DNA of 64,000 nucleotides from Mucilaginibacter sp. Its GTDB lineage: Bacteria; Bacteroidota; Bacteroidia; Sphingobacteriales; Sphingobacteriaceae. Positions 18,334 through 27,736 of the stretch are shown here, piece after piece. The notes below the pieces were generated by a model. It did no database searches. It was not told the DNA's origin and saw nothing but the letters and a program-made list of their open reading frames with translations. The DNA lies in contig NZ_JANYGQ010000008.1 in the NCBI RefSeq assembly GCF_025359345.1, positions 45,099-109,098 on the forward strand, written 5' to 3'. Within the stretch, counting starts at the first letter, position 1; the number at the start of each line of letters is the position of its first letter. The translations under genes and the position numbers were made by a program.

Positions 18334-18690
18334 GGGTTAGAGATTAGTGGTTAGAATTTGGAGATTAGCGGCTGGTTAAAAAGAGCTGCGACGCTTTGTA
18401 AACCAAAAGCAGACCAGACCAAGGGGGCAACTTTTTTCGCGACGAGACAGTAGTTTAATCAATCCTAAAAGTAGACAAGCTGATAATCAGAATGTTTCAC
18501 AGCGTTCCGGGTGTTCCGCTTGCAAAAATGGAACGCCTTGCTGCCCGGAATTTGGAAATCAGACGAGTAGGCGGTGATGGTTTTGCATACCAGACTTTAC
18601 TAATTTACGGTTGTTATTAGTCGATTATTTGTTGAAAGGCGAAACAATCACGATATTCACCTCCTTATAAACCACAAATTATAAATTCAG
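18334..18690. other. Intergenic region with dispersed repeat
   Basis: The first 40 bases contain GAGATTAG/GGTTAG-type short repeats like those after gatB. Copy 2 of the dispersed hairpin repeat is at 18481-18537. The rest is AT-rich and must hold the promoter of the 18691 gene. No coding region is seen. Confidence 0.6.
18481..18537 (+). repeat. Dispersed hairpin repeat, copy 2
   Basis: Same landmarks as copy 1: TGATAATCAG, ATGTTTCACAGCGTTCCGGG, GTTCCGC, GCAAAAATGGAACGC. Pairing GCGTTCC with GGAACGC gives a hairpin. Confidence 0.8.
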
Positions 18691-21348
18691 ATGTTGAAAC
18701 TATCCCTTACCCTGTTAATTTTTATGACTGTCTTCGGGACATTTAAATATTACGGGGCTGCTAACCAGCAGGTTGCTAAAAACCAAACCGCTGATTCTTC
18801 TGCAACTAACCATGCTGATTTTAAGAAACAGATAAAATGGCCCGAGGGCTTAACCGTCACACCATTTACGGGGCCTGATCTGACACCTAGTCCTGCCTGC
18901 ATCGCTACTGCGCCAACAGGTGAAGTATTTGTTGGCGTTGATATGATAGGTTCTCTTGGTAAAGATCCGGGCAAAGGCCGTATCATCAGGCTTGTGGATA
19001 GCGACAACGACGGCAAGGTTGATAAGCATACCGACTTTGCTGATGTTGATGACCCGCGCGGCATCCTTGTGATGGGGGATAAGGTGTTTGTTTTGCATAC
19101 CGTATTTACAGCCGGTAAAGCCAGCGGGATGAACCTGGAAGTTTTTGAAGATAAAAATAACGATGGCGTAGCCGACGGGCCGCCAAAACCACTTATTGAA
19201 CACATAAGCAACGCCCATATGTTAGCTGAACGCGGCACCGACCATGCCACCAACGGAATACGAATGGGTATTGACGGCTGGATCTATATTGCCGTGGGCG
19301 ATTTTGGTTTCCATGATGCCATTGACCGCAGCGGAAAAAAACTCACCATGCTTGGCGGCGGTATTGTGCGCGTACGCCCGGACGGGACCGAAATGGAGAT
19401 TTTTACCCACGGTACCCGTAATATTTATGATGTGGCCATTGATCCTTATATGAATGTTTTTACAAGGGACAATACCAATGATGGCGGCGGCTGGAATATC
19501 CGTTTCTCACATCATATCCAGTCGGGCGAGTATGGCTACCCGGTATTGTTTCAGCATTTTACAGATGAGATCATCCCTGCGCTTGTTGACCTGGGCGGCG
19601 GGTCAGGTACAGGATCGCTGTTTATGGCCGAACCCGGCTGGCCCGAAAAATATAACAATGTACCCATGACTTCCGACTGGGGCCGCAACGAGCTTTTTAT
19701 TGACCGCGTAACACCGGATGGCCCAACCTTCCAGGTAAAAGAAGAAGACTTTATCCAACTGCCCCAGATTACCGATTTGGACGTTGATGGTTCCGGCAGG
19801 CTTTACCTTTCGGCCTGGGATGGCGCAGGGTACTCCGGCAGCGACTCAAAAGGATACGTAGTGCGTGCTGTTCCTACCGGTTGGACCTATAAGGCATTTC
19901 CAGATCTGAAAGCAGCTTCGTTAGCTGACTTGGCCGGCCTGCTTCACTCGGAGAGCGCCGTGACCCGCTTAAACGCTTCGCAGGAACTCATAACCCGCTC
20001 CGCTGAAGAAGCAGCTAAAGCCGCGCTGGGAGTAGCGTCGGATGCAAGCTTGCCGCTATATGCAAGGGTGGCGGGTACTTATACTTACGCCCAGATAGCC
20101 CGCGAAAAGGGCATCCCGGCTTTAATCGAACTTTCAAAAAATAACGACTTGAGGGAATTCGCCCTAAAAGCCCTAACCGACCGGAGGGCTGATCTGCAAA
20201 ATGTCCCCGTGGAACCATTTTTAGCCGGGCTTAATGACGCTTCGCCACGCGTGCAGGCAGCTGCAATCGTATCATTAAACAGGCTCGGGCGGATAGAAGT
20301 TGCAAAGGCTTTACTAAAAACACCGGTACCGGCAAGCTTTATCGCACCGGCAAAAAACGTTGAAGGGCCGCATGCTACGCCTAACCAGGCCATCGTTCTT
20401 CCGCACCTGGCGGTAAGGGCCCTGGTAAGCTTAAACGCAGTGGATGCTTGTGTAAATGCTATCGGCACGCGGAACTCAACACTTGCCTTATGGGCCTTAA
20501 GGTATATGTATGATAGCAAAGCTGTTGATGGCTTAATCGCCGCTTATCCGCTGGTAAAAAGCGCGAAAGAGAAAAAACAAATATTGGTAACATTATCCCG
20601 CCTTTACAAAAAAGAGGCGCCTTATGATGCTTCGTGGTGGTGGGGCACGCGCCCTGATTCGCACGGACCGGTTTATAAAGGCGTGACGTGGGAAGGATCG
20701 CCAAAAATTGAAAAATTCCTGAAAAAGGAATGGGTAAAATCTACCCCCAAAGGCAAGCAGTTTTATGCCGACCTGAATGCCCGCCATCAGATGGGTATTA
20801 CAGTTTTCGGTGGCGCAGAAAAAGTTGCTGCGACGAAAGAAGCTAAGGTTGACCTGGAGAAGATCCGCAATAAAAAAGGACAGGTAGGAAAATCGTCGAT
20901 AGAGGATGTAATGCTGGCCATTGAAAAAATTAAAGGCGACCCGGCTAACGGCAAGTTGCTTTTCACCCGACAGGGTTGTATCGCCTGTCACACGCTTACC
21001 CGCAGCGAAAAGCCGAAGGGGCCTTTTATGGGGCAGATCGGCTCCATTATGACCCGCCAGCAAATAGCCGAGTCGGTGCTTAAGCCAAGCGCTTCTATAT
21101 CGCAGGGATTTGCTACGGTAGTAATATCAGCCAAAGGAAATAAGAGCTATACGGGCTTCATCACTGCAGAATCTGCCGATAAAATTGTGATGAGAGACAT
21201 CGGCGGTAATGTTTACACCGTTAAATCGGCAGATGTGATCAGCCGCAAGGAACTTAAAACATCAATGATGCCGGTAGGAATGGCAAATGCGTTGTCATAT
21301 GAGGAGTTTGCATCGTTGGTGACGTTTTTGTCGATGCAGAAAAAATAA
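18691..21348 (+). CDS. Exported dehydrogenase-like beta-propeller protein with HEAT repeats and cytochrome c domain
   Basis: The product has 885 residues with a signal peptide or N-terminal anchor (MLKLSLTLLIFMTVFGTF). Residues about 50-400 match the 'putative membrane-bound dehydrogenase' propeller, with calcium-type loops DSDNDGKVD and DKNNDGVAD. Residues about 410-600 are Ala/Leu-rich HEAT-like repeats. Residues about 745-880 form a cytochrome c domain with heme motif CIACH (Cys763, Cys766, His767) and a distal Met probably in MMPVGMANAL. It probably oxidises a sugar or alcohol in the periplasm and passes electrons to the heme; the substrate is unknown. Confidence 0.85.
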   Translation: MLKLSLTLLIFMTVFGTFKYYGAANQQVAKNQTADSSATNHADFKKQIKWPEGLTVTPFTGPDLTPSPACIATAPTGEVFVGVDMIGSLGKDPGKGRIIRLVDSDNDGKVDKHTDFADVDDPRGILVMGDKVFVLHTVFTAGKASGMNLEVFEDKNNDGVADGPPKPLIEHISNAHMLAERGTDHATNGIRMGIDGWIYIAVGDFGFHDAIDRSGKKLTMLGGGIVRVRPDGTEMEIFTHGTRNIYDVAIDPYMNVFTRDNTNDGGGWNIRFSHHIQSGEYGYPVLFQHFTDEIIPALVDLGGGSGTGSLFMAEPGWPEKYNNVPMTSDWGRNELFIDRVTPDGPTFQVKEEDFIQLPQITDLDVDGSGRLYLSAWDGAGYSGSDSKGYVVRAVPTGWTYKAFPDLKAASLADLAGLLHSESAVTRLNASQELITRSAEEAAKAALGVASDASLPLYARVAGTYTYAQIAREKGIPALIELSKNNDLREFALKALTDRRADLQNVPVEPFLAGLNDASPRVQAAAIVSLNRLGRIEVAKALLKTPVPASFIAPAKNVEGPHATPNQAIVLPHLAVRALVSLNAVDACVNAIGTRNSTLALWALRYMYDSKAVDGLIAAYPLVKSAKEKKQILVTLSRLYKKEAPYDASWWWGTRPDSHGPVYKGVTWEGSPKIEKFLKKEWVKSTPKGKQFYADLNARHQMGITVFGGAEKVAATKEAKVDLEKIRNKKGQVGKSSIEDVMLAIEKIKGDPANGKLLFTRQGCIACHTLTRSEKPKGPFMGQIGSIMTRQQIAESVLKPSASISQGFATVVISAKGNKSYTGFITAESADKIVMRDIGGNVYTVKSADVISRKELKTSMMPVGMANALSYEEFASLVTFLSMQKK

Positions 21349-21468
21349 GAGGGTATAGAAGGCCGTGAATTTTGAGGAGAAGGTAAATTGATATCAGCAT
21401 TTGGTCAAATTATTTGCCTTATCGGGCATGACTCGGGATAATCAGCTATATTGGATAAAATTTATAAA

Positions 21469-21960
21469 ATGAGTACAGAAAAAGCAATTTTAGCCGGGGG
21501 ATGTTTTTGGGGAGTAGAAGAATTGTTCAGGCATTTGCCCGGTGTAATTTCAACAAAAGTTGGCTATACCGGCGGCGACGTAAAGAACGCGACATACCGT
21601 AACCACGGCACGCACGCTGAAGGTATAGAGATAGTTTTTGATCCTTCGCAGTTATCATACCGTTCGCTGCTTGAATATTTTTTCCAGATACACGACCCAA
21701 CTACCCGAAACAGGCAAGGCAACGATATTGGTATGTCGTACCGGTCGGCAATATTTTACCTGGATGAGTCGCAGCGTGAGGCAGCCGATGCTTTGATAGC
21801 GGAGATGGAGGCCTCGGGCAAATGGCCGGGTAAAATTGTGACGGTAGTTGCCCCGGCCGGCGATTTTTGGGATGCCGAAGAAGAGCATCAAAACTATTTG
21901 CAAAAAAATCCTTACGGCTACACCTGCCACTATGAACGGCCTGAATGGACGCTTAGTTAA
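21469..21960 (+). CDS. msrA: Peptide-methionine (S)-S-oxide reductase
   Basis: The product has 163 residues. It repairs oxidised methionine (S-epimer) in proteins using thioredoxin. The catalytic motif GGCFWG contains Cys12. Other family blocks are [42 protein letters not shown] and [16 protein letters not shown]. The ATG at 21469 fits the family start ([15 protein letters not shown]); a TTG 18 bases upstream is less likely. No MsrB domain is fused and no msrB is adjacent. Confidence 0.96.
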   Translation: MSTEKAILAGGCFWGVEELFRHLPGVISTKVGYTGGDVKNATYRNHGTHAEGIEIVFDPSQLSYRSLLEYFFQIHDPTTRNRQGNDIGMSYRSAIFYLDESQREAADALIAEMEASGKWPGKIVTVVAPAGDFWDAEEEHQNYLQKNPYGYTCHYERPEWTLS

Positions 21961-22055
21961 GTGATAGGTTAATTTCGGTTGAAATAATAAATGGGTGCCA
22001 GGTTAAGCTTTGGGTAAGAGATACAGTTTTGAAAGTTGCCGCTAATCCTTCAATT

Positions 22056-23609
22056 ATGAAACAGTTTTCCTTTCTATTGATCTTATGCATGGTAGCGTCG
22101 CTGACCATAGCGCAAACTAACGCACCTATTAAACACCTGCCGCGTATCGCAATTGCAGGTATCGGCATTGAATCGAGCACTTTTTCGCCGGCGCTCACCG
22201 ATGAGGCCGCATTCCATGCGAGATACGGTGATACTGTTTTTTTTATTTATCCTTTCTGGGCGCCTGATTCAGCAATTCGTAAGGCGGCGGTATGGGTTCC
22301 GACAATAGACGGCCACGCTTTGCCTGGCGGAGCGGTTACCCGGGCGGCTTATGAGTCGCTGGTTGGGAAAACGTTGGCTGCACTTCAAAAAAACGGGCCG
22401 TACGACGGCTTGTTTTACGATATCCACGGGGCAATGAGTGTGGTTGGTTTGGATGATCCGGAAGGAGATTTCTTAGTCCGCATAAGAAAAGTGGTAGGAA
22501 AGAAGACTATTATTTCAACAGCAATGGACCTGCACGGGAACGTATCATGGCGGCTGGCTGAAAACAGCGACCTGATTACCTGTTACCGCATGGCGCCGCA
22601 TGAAGACGCGGTGCAAACCAAGCGCCGGGCTGTTACTAAGTTGATCGACCGGCTTGAAAGCGGTAAAGGGAAACCGGCCTACAAGGCTTATATAGCCGTC
22701 CCCATTCTGTTGCCTGGTGAAAAGACCAGCACCAGGATTGAGCCGGGGAAAAGCCTGTACGAAAAAGTATGGCCGGCCGCCAAACAGGAAGGCATTGTTG
22801 ATGCAGCGATATGGATAGGTTATGCCTGGGCCGACGAGCCTCGGAACCACGCGGTAGTAATGGTTACCGGTGACGACAAAGCCAAAGTGACCGGCACAGC
22901 TGAGTACCTGGCTAAAAGTTTTTGGGATGCGCGAAATGAGTTTAAGTTTGTTGCGCCCACAGGCAATTTAAAGGAATGCCTGGACAAGGCGATTGCAAGC
23001 ACAAAACGCCCTTTCTATATCAGCGATTCCGGCGATAACCCGACAGCCGGAGGCGCAGGAGACGTGACCTGGACATTAACACAAATATTGAAGCGACCGG
23101 AATTTAAAACAGACAAAGGGCCATCGCTCATATATGCCTCCATCCCAGGCCCTGAACTCATTAAAAAGGCGATAGCGGCGGGTGTTGGCGGTCATGTGGA
23201 TGGCTATGCGGGTGCGAAAGTAGATGCAAGGCTTGCCCCGCCCGTGCATATCACCGGCACAGTCGAATCAGTTGTCAAGGGTGATCTGGATGCCGAGGTT
23301 GAAGCATCCATAAAAATGGGCAGTGTGCATATCATTGTAACACAAAAAAGAAAACCATATCACCATGAAAACGATTTTACCAAACTGGGCCTTAATCCAC
23401 GGACGGCTGATATTGTTGTGGTGAAAATCGGTTATCTTGAACCTGAATTGTTTGCCATGCGTGCCGATTGGCTGCTCGCATTAACGCCGGGTGGGGTAGA
23501 CCAGGATATAGAGCATTTACCCTATAAACGATTAACGCGGCCTATTTTTCCGTTGGATAGAAATATGAAAGAACCTGATTTGAAGGCTAAGTTGGTGCCT
23601 GTGCTGTGA
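22056..23609 (+). CDS. M81-family (MlrC-like) metallopeptidase, exported
   Basis: The product has 517 residues with a signal peptide (MKQFSFLLILCMVASLTIAQ). It matches the M81/DUF1485 family, named after microcystinase C. Visible blocks are GIGIESSTFSP, YDIHGAM, STAMDLHGNVS, CYRMAPHEDA, IWIGYAWADEP and the C-terminal SDSGDNPTAGGAGD segment. Conserved Asp/His in DLHGN and the HED region are probable zinc ligands. The natural substrate is unknown and the export signal suggests periplasmic action. The ATG at 22056 gives the clean signal peptide. It follows msrA by 95 bp. Confidence 0.88.
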   Translation: MKQFSFLLILCMVASLTIAQTNAPIKHLPRIAIAGIGIESSTFSPALTDEAAFHARYGDTVFFIYPFWAPDSAIRKAAVWVPTIDGHALPGGAVTRAAYESLVGKTLAALQKNGPYDGLFYDIHGAMSVVGLDDPEGDFLVRIRKVVGKKTIISTAMDLHGNVSWRLAENSDLITCYRMAPHEDAVQTKRRAVTKLIDRLESGKGKPAYKAYIAVPILLPGEKTSTRIEPGKSLYEKVWPAAKQEGIVDAAIWIGYAWADEPRNHAVVMVTGDDKAKVTGTAEYLAKSFWDARNEFKFVAPTGNLKECLDKAIASTKRPFYISDSGDNPTAGGAGDVTWTLTQILKRPEFKTDKGPSLIYASIPGPELIKKAIAAGVGGHVDGYAGAKVDARLAPPVHITGTVESVVKGDLDAEVEASIKMGSVHIIVTQKRKPYHHENDFTKLGLNPRTADIVVVKIGYLEPELFAMRADWLLALTPGGVDQDIEHLPYKRLTRPIFPLDRNMKEPDLKAKLVPVL

Positions 23610-23681
23610 GGTTATAGGAGGCTGCACGGTGCAAAAGCGTTCATGTTCCTGTTTTTGGGTTGATTAGTTTTTAGTGTGAAC

Positions 23682-24047
23682 TTATGTAATTTGTGCTATT
23701 AGCGCCATATTCTTAGGCAATTTATTCTTGTCGGTATTCTTGTTTAATTTCCACCTTCGGCCGTCGGCATCACGGGTTATAATCAATTCGTAATTTTTGG
23801 GTTCTCTTTTTTTATTGACTGGGCTTTTTGCTATAACCCGTTTAACTGCGTTTGTTACTAAATCGTAAATTTCCAAGGTAGTTCGGTTTGATACATGATT
23901 ATAAGTTCCGGGAGGCATATCATAAATTATATTGTCGCCACCTTTAACAACACGAAACATCCGCTCTTTCTCCATTTCCTCGTGTAAAAGATCATAATCA
24001 CCGTCATCATGATTATTCAATTCAAGTCTTACTGTAAAAAAGGCCAT
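23682..24047 (-). CDS. Small protein resembling the DUF2622/GhoS-like family
   Basis: The product has 121 residues and is cytoplasmic. The layout 'MAFFTVRLELNNHDDGDYDLL', then GGDNIIYDMPPGTYN, then a helix (YDLVTNAVKRVIA) and a closing strand with 'LIITRDADGRRWKL' follows that of DUF2622 proteins, which databases relate to the endoribonuclease antitoxin GhoS. I matched this from memory of the pattern only. The C-terminal extension (NKNTDKNKLPKNMALIAQIT) is not typical. No small membrane toxin like GhoT is adjacent. It is convergent with the M81 gene. Confidence 0.45.
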   Translation of the reverse strand: MAFFTVRLELNNHDDGDYDLLHEEMEKERMFRVVKGGDNIIYDMPPGTYNHVSNRTTLEIYDLVTNAVKRVIAKSPVNKKREPKNYELIITRDADGRRWKLNKNTDKNKLPKNMALIAQIT

Positions 24048-24336
24048 TACGTGATATTTAGGTTGCCAATTGCTAACAAAATCTTATATAAAGTTAAAAA
24101 ATTAAGTAACATTAACTTGAAAAAACTTTTGCTCTTGGCCGCTTATTAAATTGGAAATAATAATTGCTTTTTGCCTTTATATTTTTAGCGTTTAATAAGC
24201 TTTAATATATTCATTTTCAATTAATAGATACATTATTATTTGGGTGCTACTACGTGATGATATTCAGTAGAAATACGCAGTCATATTTACTAAAGGAATG
24301 CCATATTTGATTAGCAAAAATTAAACCTTTTCAAGT

Positions 24337-25062
24337 ATGAAAAATTTAACCACAACATCCAAACCGGCTCGGCGGAATTTTCGCCGGGGCCTGCTATTTG
24401 TGTCGCTGTTTATTGCTATAAGTTGCGGCACGCCCACAACGCCCTGCGGCACCTTTCATTTCACAGGTACGGCACTGCCCGAAGGCGGAGGGGCCGCTAT
24501 TAATATAGATTTTAATTTTGGACCCTCAACGTGCGCGTCTTCGTGCAATTGTAACACCATTGCCTACGTTCAGATTGTCAGGGTAATTGATCGCAGCACC
24601 GGCGCGTTTCTTGCTCCAAACTCTGATCAGCAGGCCAGGATTGTAACCGGCACACCTCAGCCTACGCTAAATGGCTGGTCGGTTGACAGGCTTGCCGGGC
24701 GCAACTGGGGTTATTATGGCCGTAATAATGACGGAACATTTGCGGGCACCTTAACACCAGGCAGCAATGCTTCCACTGCTACCTTGCGGGATCAGCCGGC
24801 AGGCTGGGGTCCCGACGACTGGCTGGATTTTGTGAGCGTTCCGGTTTGTATTGACAACAGTTCGCCCTGCGTGAGCAATTTGCTGGGCTATTGGTACTGG
24901 CTTATCATCATCGGTGCCGATGGACATAACGGCGATCCGTTTAACGAACCCGGTGTGGATTGGAACAAAGATGCCTTTGACGCATCGGTGCAAATGTGGA
25001 ACCAAACTGCACCACCGCTGGGTAAAACAGTGTTTCCTACATTTACACGTATGTCTAATTAA
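24337..25062 (+). CDS. Lipoprotein of unknown function, cysteine-rich N-terminus
   Basis: The product has 241 residues. A basic N-terminus (KPARRNFRRG) precedes a signal with lipobox AISC (Cys30). A Cys cluster follows (TPCGTF, TCASSCNCNT) and another two Cys sit in PVCIDNSSPC, so disulfides are likely. Aromatic Gly-rich segments (GRNWGYYGRNNDG, LLGYWYWLIIIGADG) suggest a beta-sandwich. I do not recognise the family. The next lipoprotein gene begins 21 bp downstream, so the two form an operon. About 290 AT-rich bases upstream must hold the promoter. Confidence 0.7.
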   Translation: MKNLTTTSKPARRNFRRGLLFVSLFIAISCGTPTTPCGTFHFTGTALPEGGGAAINIDFNFGPSTCASSCNCNTIAYVQIVRVIDRSTGAFLAPNSDQQARIVTGTPQPTLNGWSVDRLAGRNWGYYGRNNDGTFAGTLTPGSNASTATLRDQPAGWGPDDWLDFVSVPVCIDNSSPCVSNLLGYWYWLIIIGADGHNGDPFNEPGVDWNKDAFDASVQMWNQTAPPLGKTVFPTFTRMSN

Positions 25063-25083
25063 GTACCTTTAAAACAACACATC

Positions 25084-25806
25084 ATGAAATTACATATCCT
25101 GCGGGTTTTACCCATCATACTCATCTTCCCCTGTATGTTCTCCTGTTCGCAGAAGGCGAAGAAAAACGAAGAATCGAAACCGGTTGTCAGTCAGCGCGAC
25201 GGTGTGCTGCTCGATGCTGATAAAAAACGCAATGCATGGGCGCAGCAATTGCAAGCCATGACCGTAAAACAGCTTACCGATCAACTGTCGAAAGAGTCGG
25301 TTAAGGGGCTGGAACCTTTTAACTCGATGGCTTATAAAGAACTAATTTCGCGTAAATCTGTAGCTATCGATACCATTCAAAATGCGGTTATAAAAAATGC
25401 GAACCGCTCATCACTATTGAATTTACTTGCCGTGCGCAAGCTTAGCCAGCCTGTGTATCAAAAACTGGATGCCCAGGTAAAAGCCTCTGTTTATGTAGAC
25501 GCCCTGCGCAGCGCCAAAACATTCAATACTTTTGGTTTGCCGCATAGTAAGTGGGAAGAAGCCGCCCAGGCCATAATCGAAGCCGGCCCCGTTACCATAC
25601 GCGGACTCGAAGCCCTGCTTACCGATAAGCGCCCCGCGCCCATGTGGGGATCGGAAGATTATATGGAATATAAGCTGTATAACTACCGCGTAAAGGATTA
25701 TGCCTATGCGCTTATCAATGCTTCGCAAAAAGGCCAGTTGCAACTACCAAAAGACACCGCCGAAAGGGACAAATTGATTGATGCACTGGTGAAGGGTAAA
25801 CGGTAA
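25084..25806 (+). CDS. Lipoprotein of unknown function, helical
   Basis: The product has 240 residues with lipobox MFSC (Cys21), a Lys/Glu-rich linker (QKAKKNEESK), then a largely helical body (WAQQLQAMTVKQLTDQL, FNSMAYKELISRKS, SLLNLLAVRKLS). No catalytic motif or named family was recognised. It is in one operon with the preceding lipoprotein. Downstream lie a hairpin (25875-25906) and copy 3 of the dispersed repeat. Confidence 0.7.
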   Translation: MKLHILRVLPIILIFPCMFSCSQKAKKNEESKPVVSQRDGVLLDADKKRNAWAQQLQAMTVKQLTDQLSKESVKGLEPFNSMAYKELISRKSVAIDTIQNAVIKNANRSSLLNLLAVRKLSQPVYQKLDAQVKASVYVDALRSAKTFNTFGLPHSKWEEAAQAIIEAGPVTIRGLEALLTDKRPAPMWGSEDYMEYKLYNYRVKDYAYALINASQKGQLQLPKDTAERDKLIDALVKGKR

Positions 25807-25909
25807 TAAGCCCATCCCAACCAGCAGCGCACCTGCCGGTTAAAAAACAAAATATTTCACCTGCCTATGAACAGACAAGCCGCTCCGAAAGGGGTGGCTT
25901 GGCTTGTTA

Positions 25910-25965
25910 GCGTTCCATTTTTGCACGCGGAACACCCGGAACGCTGTGAAATATGCTGATTATCA
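25910..25965 (-). repeat. Dispersed hairpin repeat, copy 3
   Basis: Reverse orientation to copies 1 and 2: GCGTTCCATTTTTGCAC, GCGGAACACCCGGAACGC, TGTGAAATATGCTGATTATC. It lies between convergent genes. Confidence 0.8.
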
Positions 25966-25997
25966 ATGCTTCCAATTTTGCCTTTGTCCGAACCCGG

Positions 25998-26498
25998 TTA
26001 AGGTATCCGGCTGAAAACAGATACCGGGGTAGTACCATCCGGGCGCGGCGGTACCCGCCAGGTGAGTTTATTTCCTTCAAGCTTGAAGCCGCTTACGCGG
26101 GTGGTCTCATCCCAATTAGGATATGAGGCGCGCTCAGTGTGAAAAGTGATGGTGCCTTTTGTTTCGTCGACGGTATAGGTGCCGAAATGACAACTGGCGC
26201 TCAGCACGGCATCCCGGTATTCGTCCGGTGTGCCTTTCGCCCGGTCGCCGGAAGCGAATTTTAGGCGTTCCGACCGGAATATCTCTATCATGTAATGCCC
26301 GTCGGCTGTAAAAATGGCGATGCCCCTGGGGTTAGCGCCATAGTCAGCAACCTGTTTGCCGTCTGACAGAATTTTGTCGGCCGCCGTGAGACGCCAGGAG
26401 CCCACAATCAAATTCGATTGGGAAAACACGGGGATTGATGCGAACATTAGCGCGAAAAGCAAAAAGCTCTTTTTTAAGACTGAAAATTGTTTTTTCAT
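25998..26498 (-). CDS. Exported lipocalin-like domain protein
   Basis: The product has 166 residues with a signal peptide ending at PVFSQ. The opening LIVGSWRLTAAD and the strand pattern (GIAIFTADGHYMIEIFRSERLKF, HFGTYTVDETKGTITFHTE) fit the lipocalin-like domain (Lipocalin_5 type) of small secreted proteins. A ligand cannot be predicted. It is divergent from the LytS-type kinase across about 220 bp, so it may be a target of that system; this is only inferred from position. Confidence 0.75.
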   Translation of the reverse strand: MKKQFSVLKKSFLLFALMFASIPVFSQSNLIVGSWRLTAADKILSDGKQVADYGANPRGIAIFTADGHYMIEIFRSERLKFASGDRAKGTPDEYRDAVLSASCHFGTYTVDETKGTITFHTERASYPNWDETTRVSGFKLEGNKLTWRVPPRPDGTTPVSVFSRIP

Positions 26499-26708
26499 GA
26501 TTTTGATTTTTGATGGTCAAAGGTGTTTTTTACCAACCGGCTGCAATAATCTTTTCGACAGGGGAGTGGCTATTCCCGATAGCACCGTCCTTTTTTTCGA
26601 CACCGGTATTTTTCGCGGCTTTTTGGCCGGTTGCCTGAATTTTCAGGGCAATTGCAGAGAATTACGGCCCAACCACCGGAAATACAGCAAGAAGAACTAA
26701 AAGGTTGG

Positions 26709-26716
26709 TATTTTTG
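26709..26716 (+). promoter_or_regulatory. -7 element (TATTTTTG) three bases before the LytS-type kinase
   Basis: TATTTTTG fits TAnnTTTG and is followed by AAT and the ATG at 26720. It predicts a leaderless kinase-regulator mRNA. No clear -33 box was found. Confidence 0.45.
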
Positions 26717-26719
26717 AAT

Positions 26720-27736
26720 ATGAAGATGTGGAGGCGCGCACCCAGTATTGTTCAACTTCAGCTGCTTACCTGGGTGGCCGTTTTATTGTTGATTTTTTTC
26801 TCGCTGCTACCAATGGACGGATTTGCAAAATCAGCAATATACACCGTGGTCAACACGGCCTCGTACGCAATTATCATTTATGGCAATATACGGCTACTAT
26901 ATCCTGCGTTTTATCAGAAAAGGAAATTTATCTGGTATGGCTTGCTGGTGGCGCTTTTTTTAGTGGTAACCGGGTTGCTGCGTGGGTATGCCACCATAAC
27001 ACTTTACCAGTATTTTTTACTAACCGAAAAAACGCCCATAACTTTTCTCAGGCTGCTTGGTTATGTGCCCGGCGGCATGCTGATCTACGTCCTCAGCCTG
27101 GTTTTTCGCATTGCCATCGCCTATTTCACTTTAAAACAGCAGACAGAGGAGATCCTTTTGCAAAAAAGCCAGGCCGAACTTAATTTACTCAAATCGCAGG
27201 TGCAGCCGCACTTTTTGTTTAACGCGCTCAACAGCATTTATTACCGGGTTTATAAAGTTGATCCGCTGTCGGCGGGGCTGATAGAGCACCTGTCGGATAT
27301 TATGCGGTATTTTGTTGACGAGAGCCCGAAGGATGCCGTGCCGATAGCAACAGAAGTAGCATTTATTGAAAACTATATGGAGCTGGAAAGGATCCGCATC
27401 AGGCATGGCGTCACGGTTAATTTCGAGAAGGCCTATAACCCGGAACTCCGCATTCCGCCGATGTTACTCATGACCTTCGTGGAAAATATTTTCAAGCACG
27501 GCATCGATAAATCGCGCAAGCAAAACCAGGTAAGTATTTCGCTGGTGCAGCAAAATGATTATTTGCTTTTTAAAACCAGCAACCAAAAGGTCGATCCCGT
27601 GGCAGGCGATCAACCGGGCGGGTTTGGGATCATTAACTTAACCAAGCGACTCCGGATGCTGTACGGCGACAAATTTGAACTGACTATTGATAACGAAGGA
27701 GAATTATTCACCGCGTTTTTAAAAATCCCGCTTTAA
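26720..27736 (+). CDS. LytS/YehU-type sensor histidine kinase
   Basis: The product has 338 residues. Four hydrophobic segments lie within residues about 12-130. A short coiled segment (QTEEILLQKSQAELNLLKSQ) leads into the His_kinase domain, with the phospho-acceptor His in QPHFLFNALNSIYYR. The ATPase half has the N-box-like VENIFKHG and a Gly motif GGFGIINLTKRL. The ATG at 26720 is used; 26726 is also possible. Its stop overlaps the ATG of the LytTR regulator (TAATG), so the two form a coupled pair. No extracellular sensor domain is visible. Confidence 0.92.
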   Translation: MKMWRRAPSIVQLQLLTWVAVLLLIFFSLLPMDGFAKSAIYTVVNTASYAIIIYGNIRLLYPAFYQKRKFIWYGLLVALFLVVTGLLRGYATITLYQYFLLTEKTPITFLRLLGYVPGGMLIYVLSLVFRIAIAYFTLKQQTEEILLQKSQAELNLLKSQVQPHFLFNALNSIYYRVYKVDPLSAGLIEHLSDIMRYFVDESPKDAVPIATEVAFIENYMELERIRIRHGVTVNFEKAYNPELRIPPMLLMTFVENIFKHGIDKSRKQNQVSISLVQQNDYLLFKTSNQKVDPVAGDQPGGFGIINLTKRLRMLYGDKFELTIDNEGELFTAFLKIPL

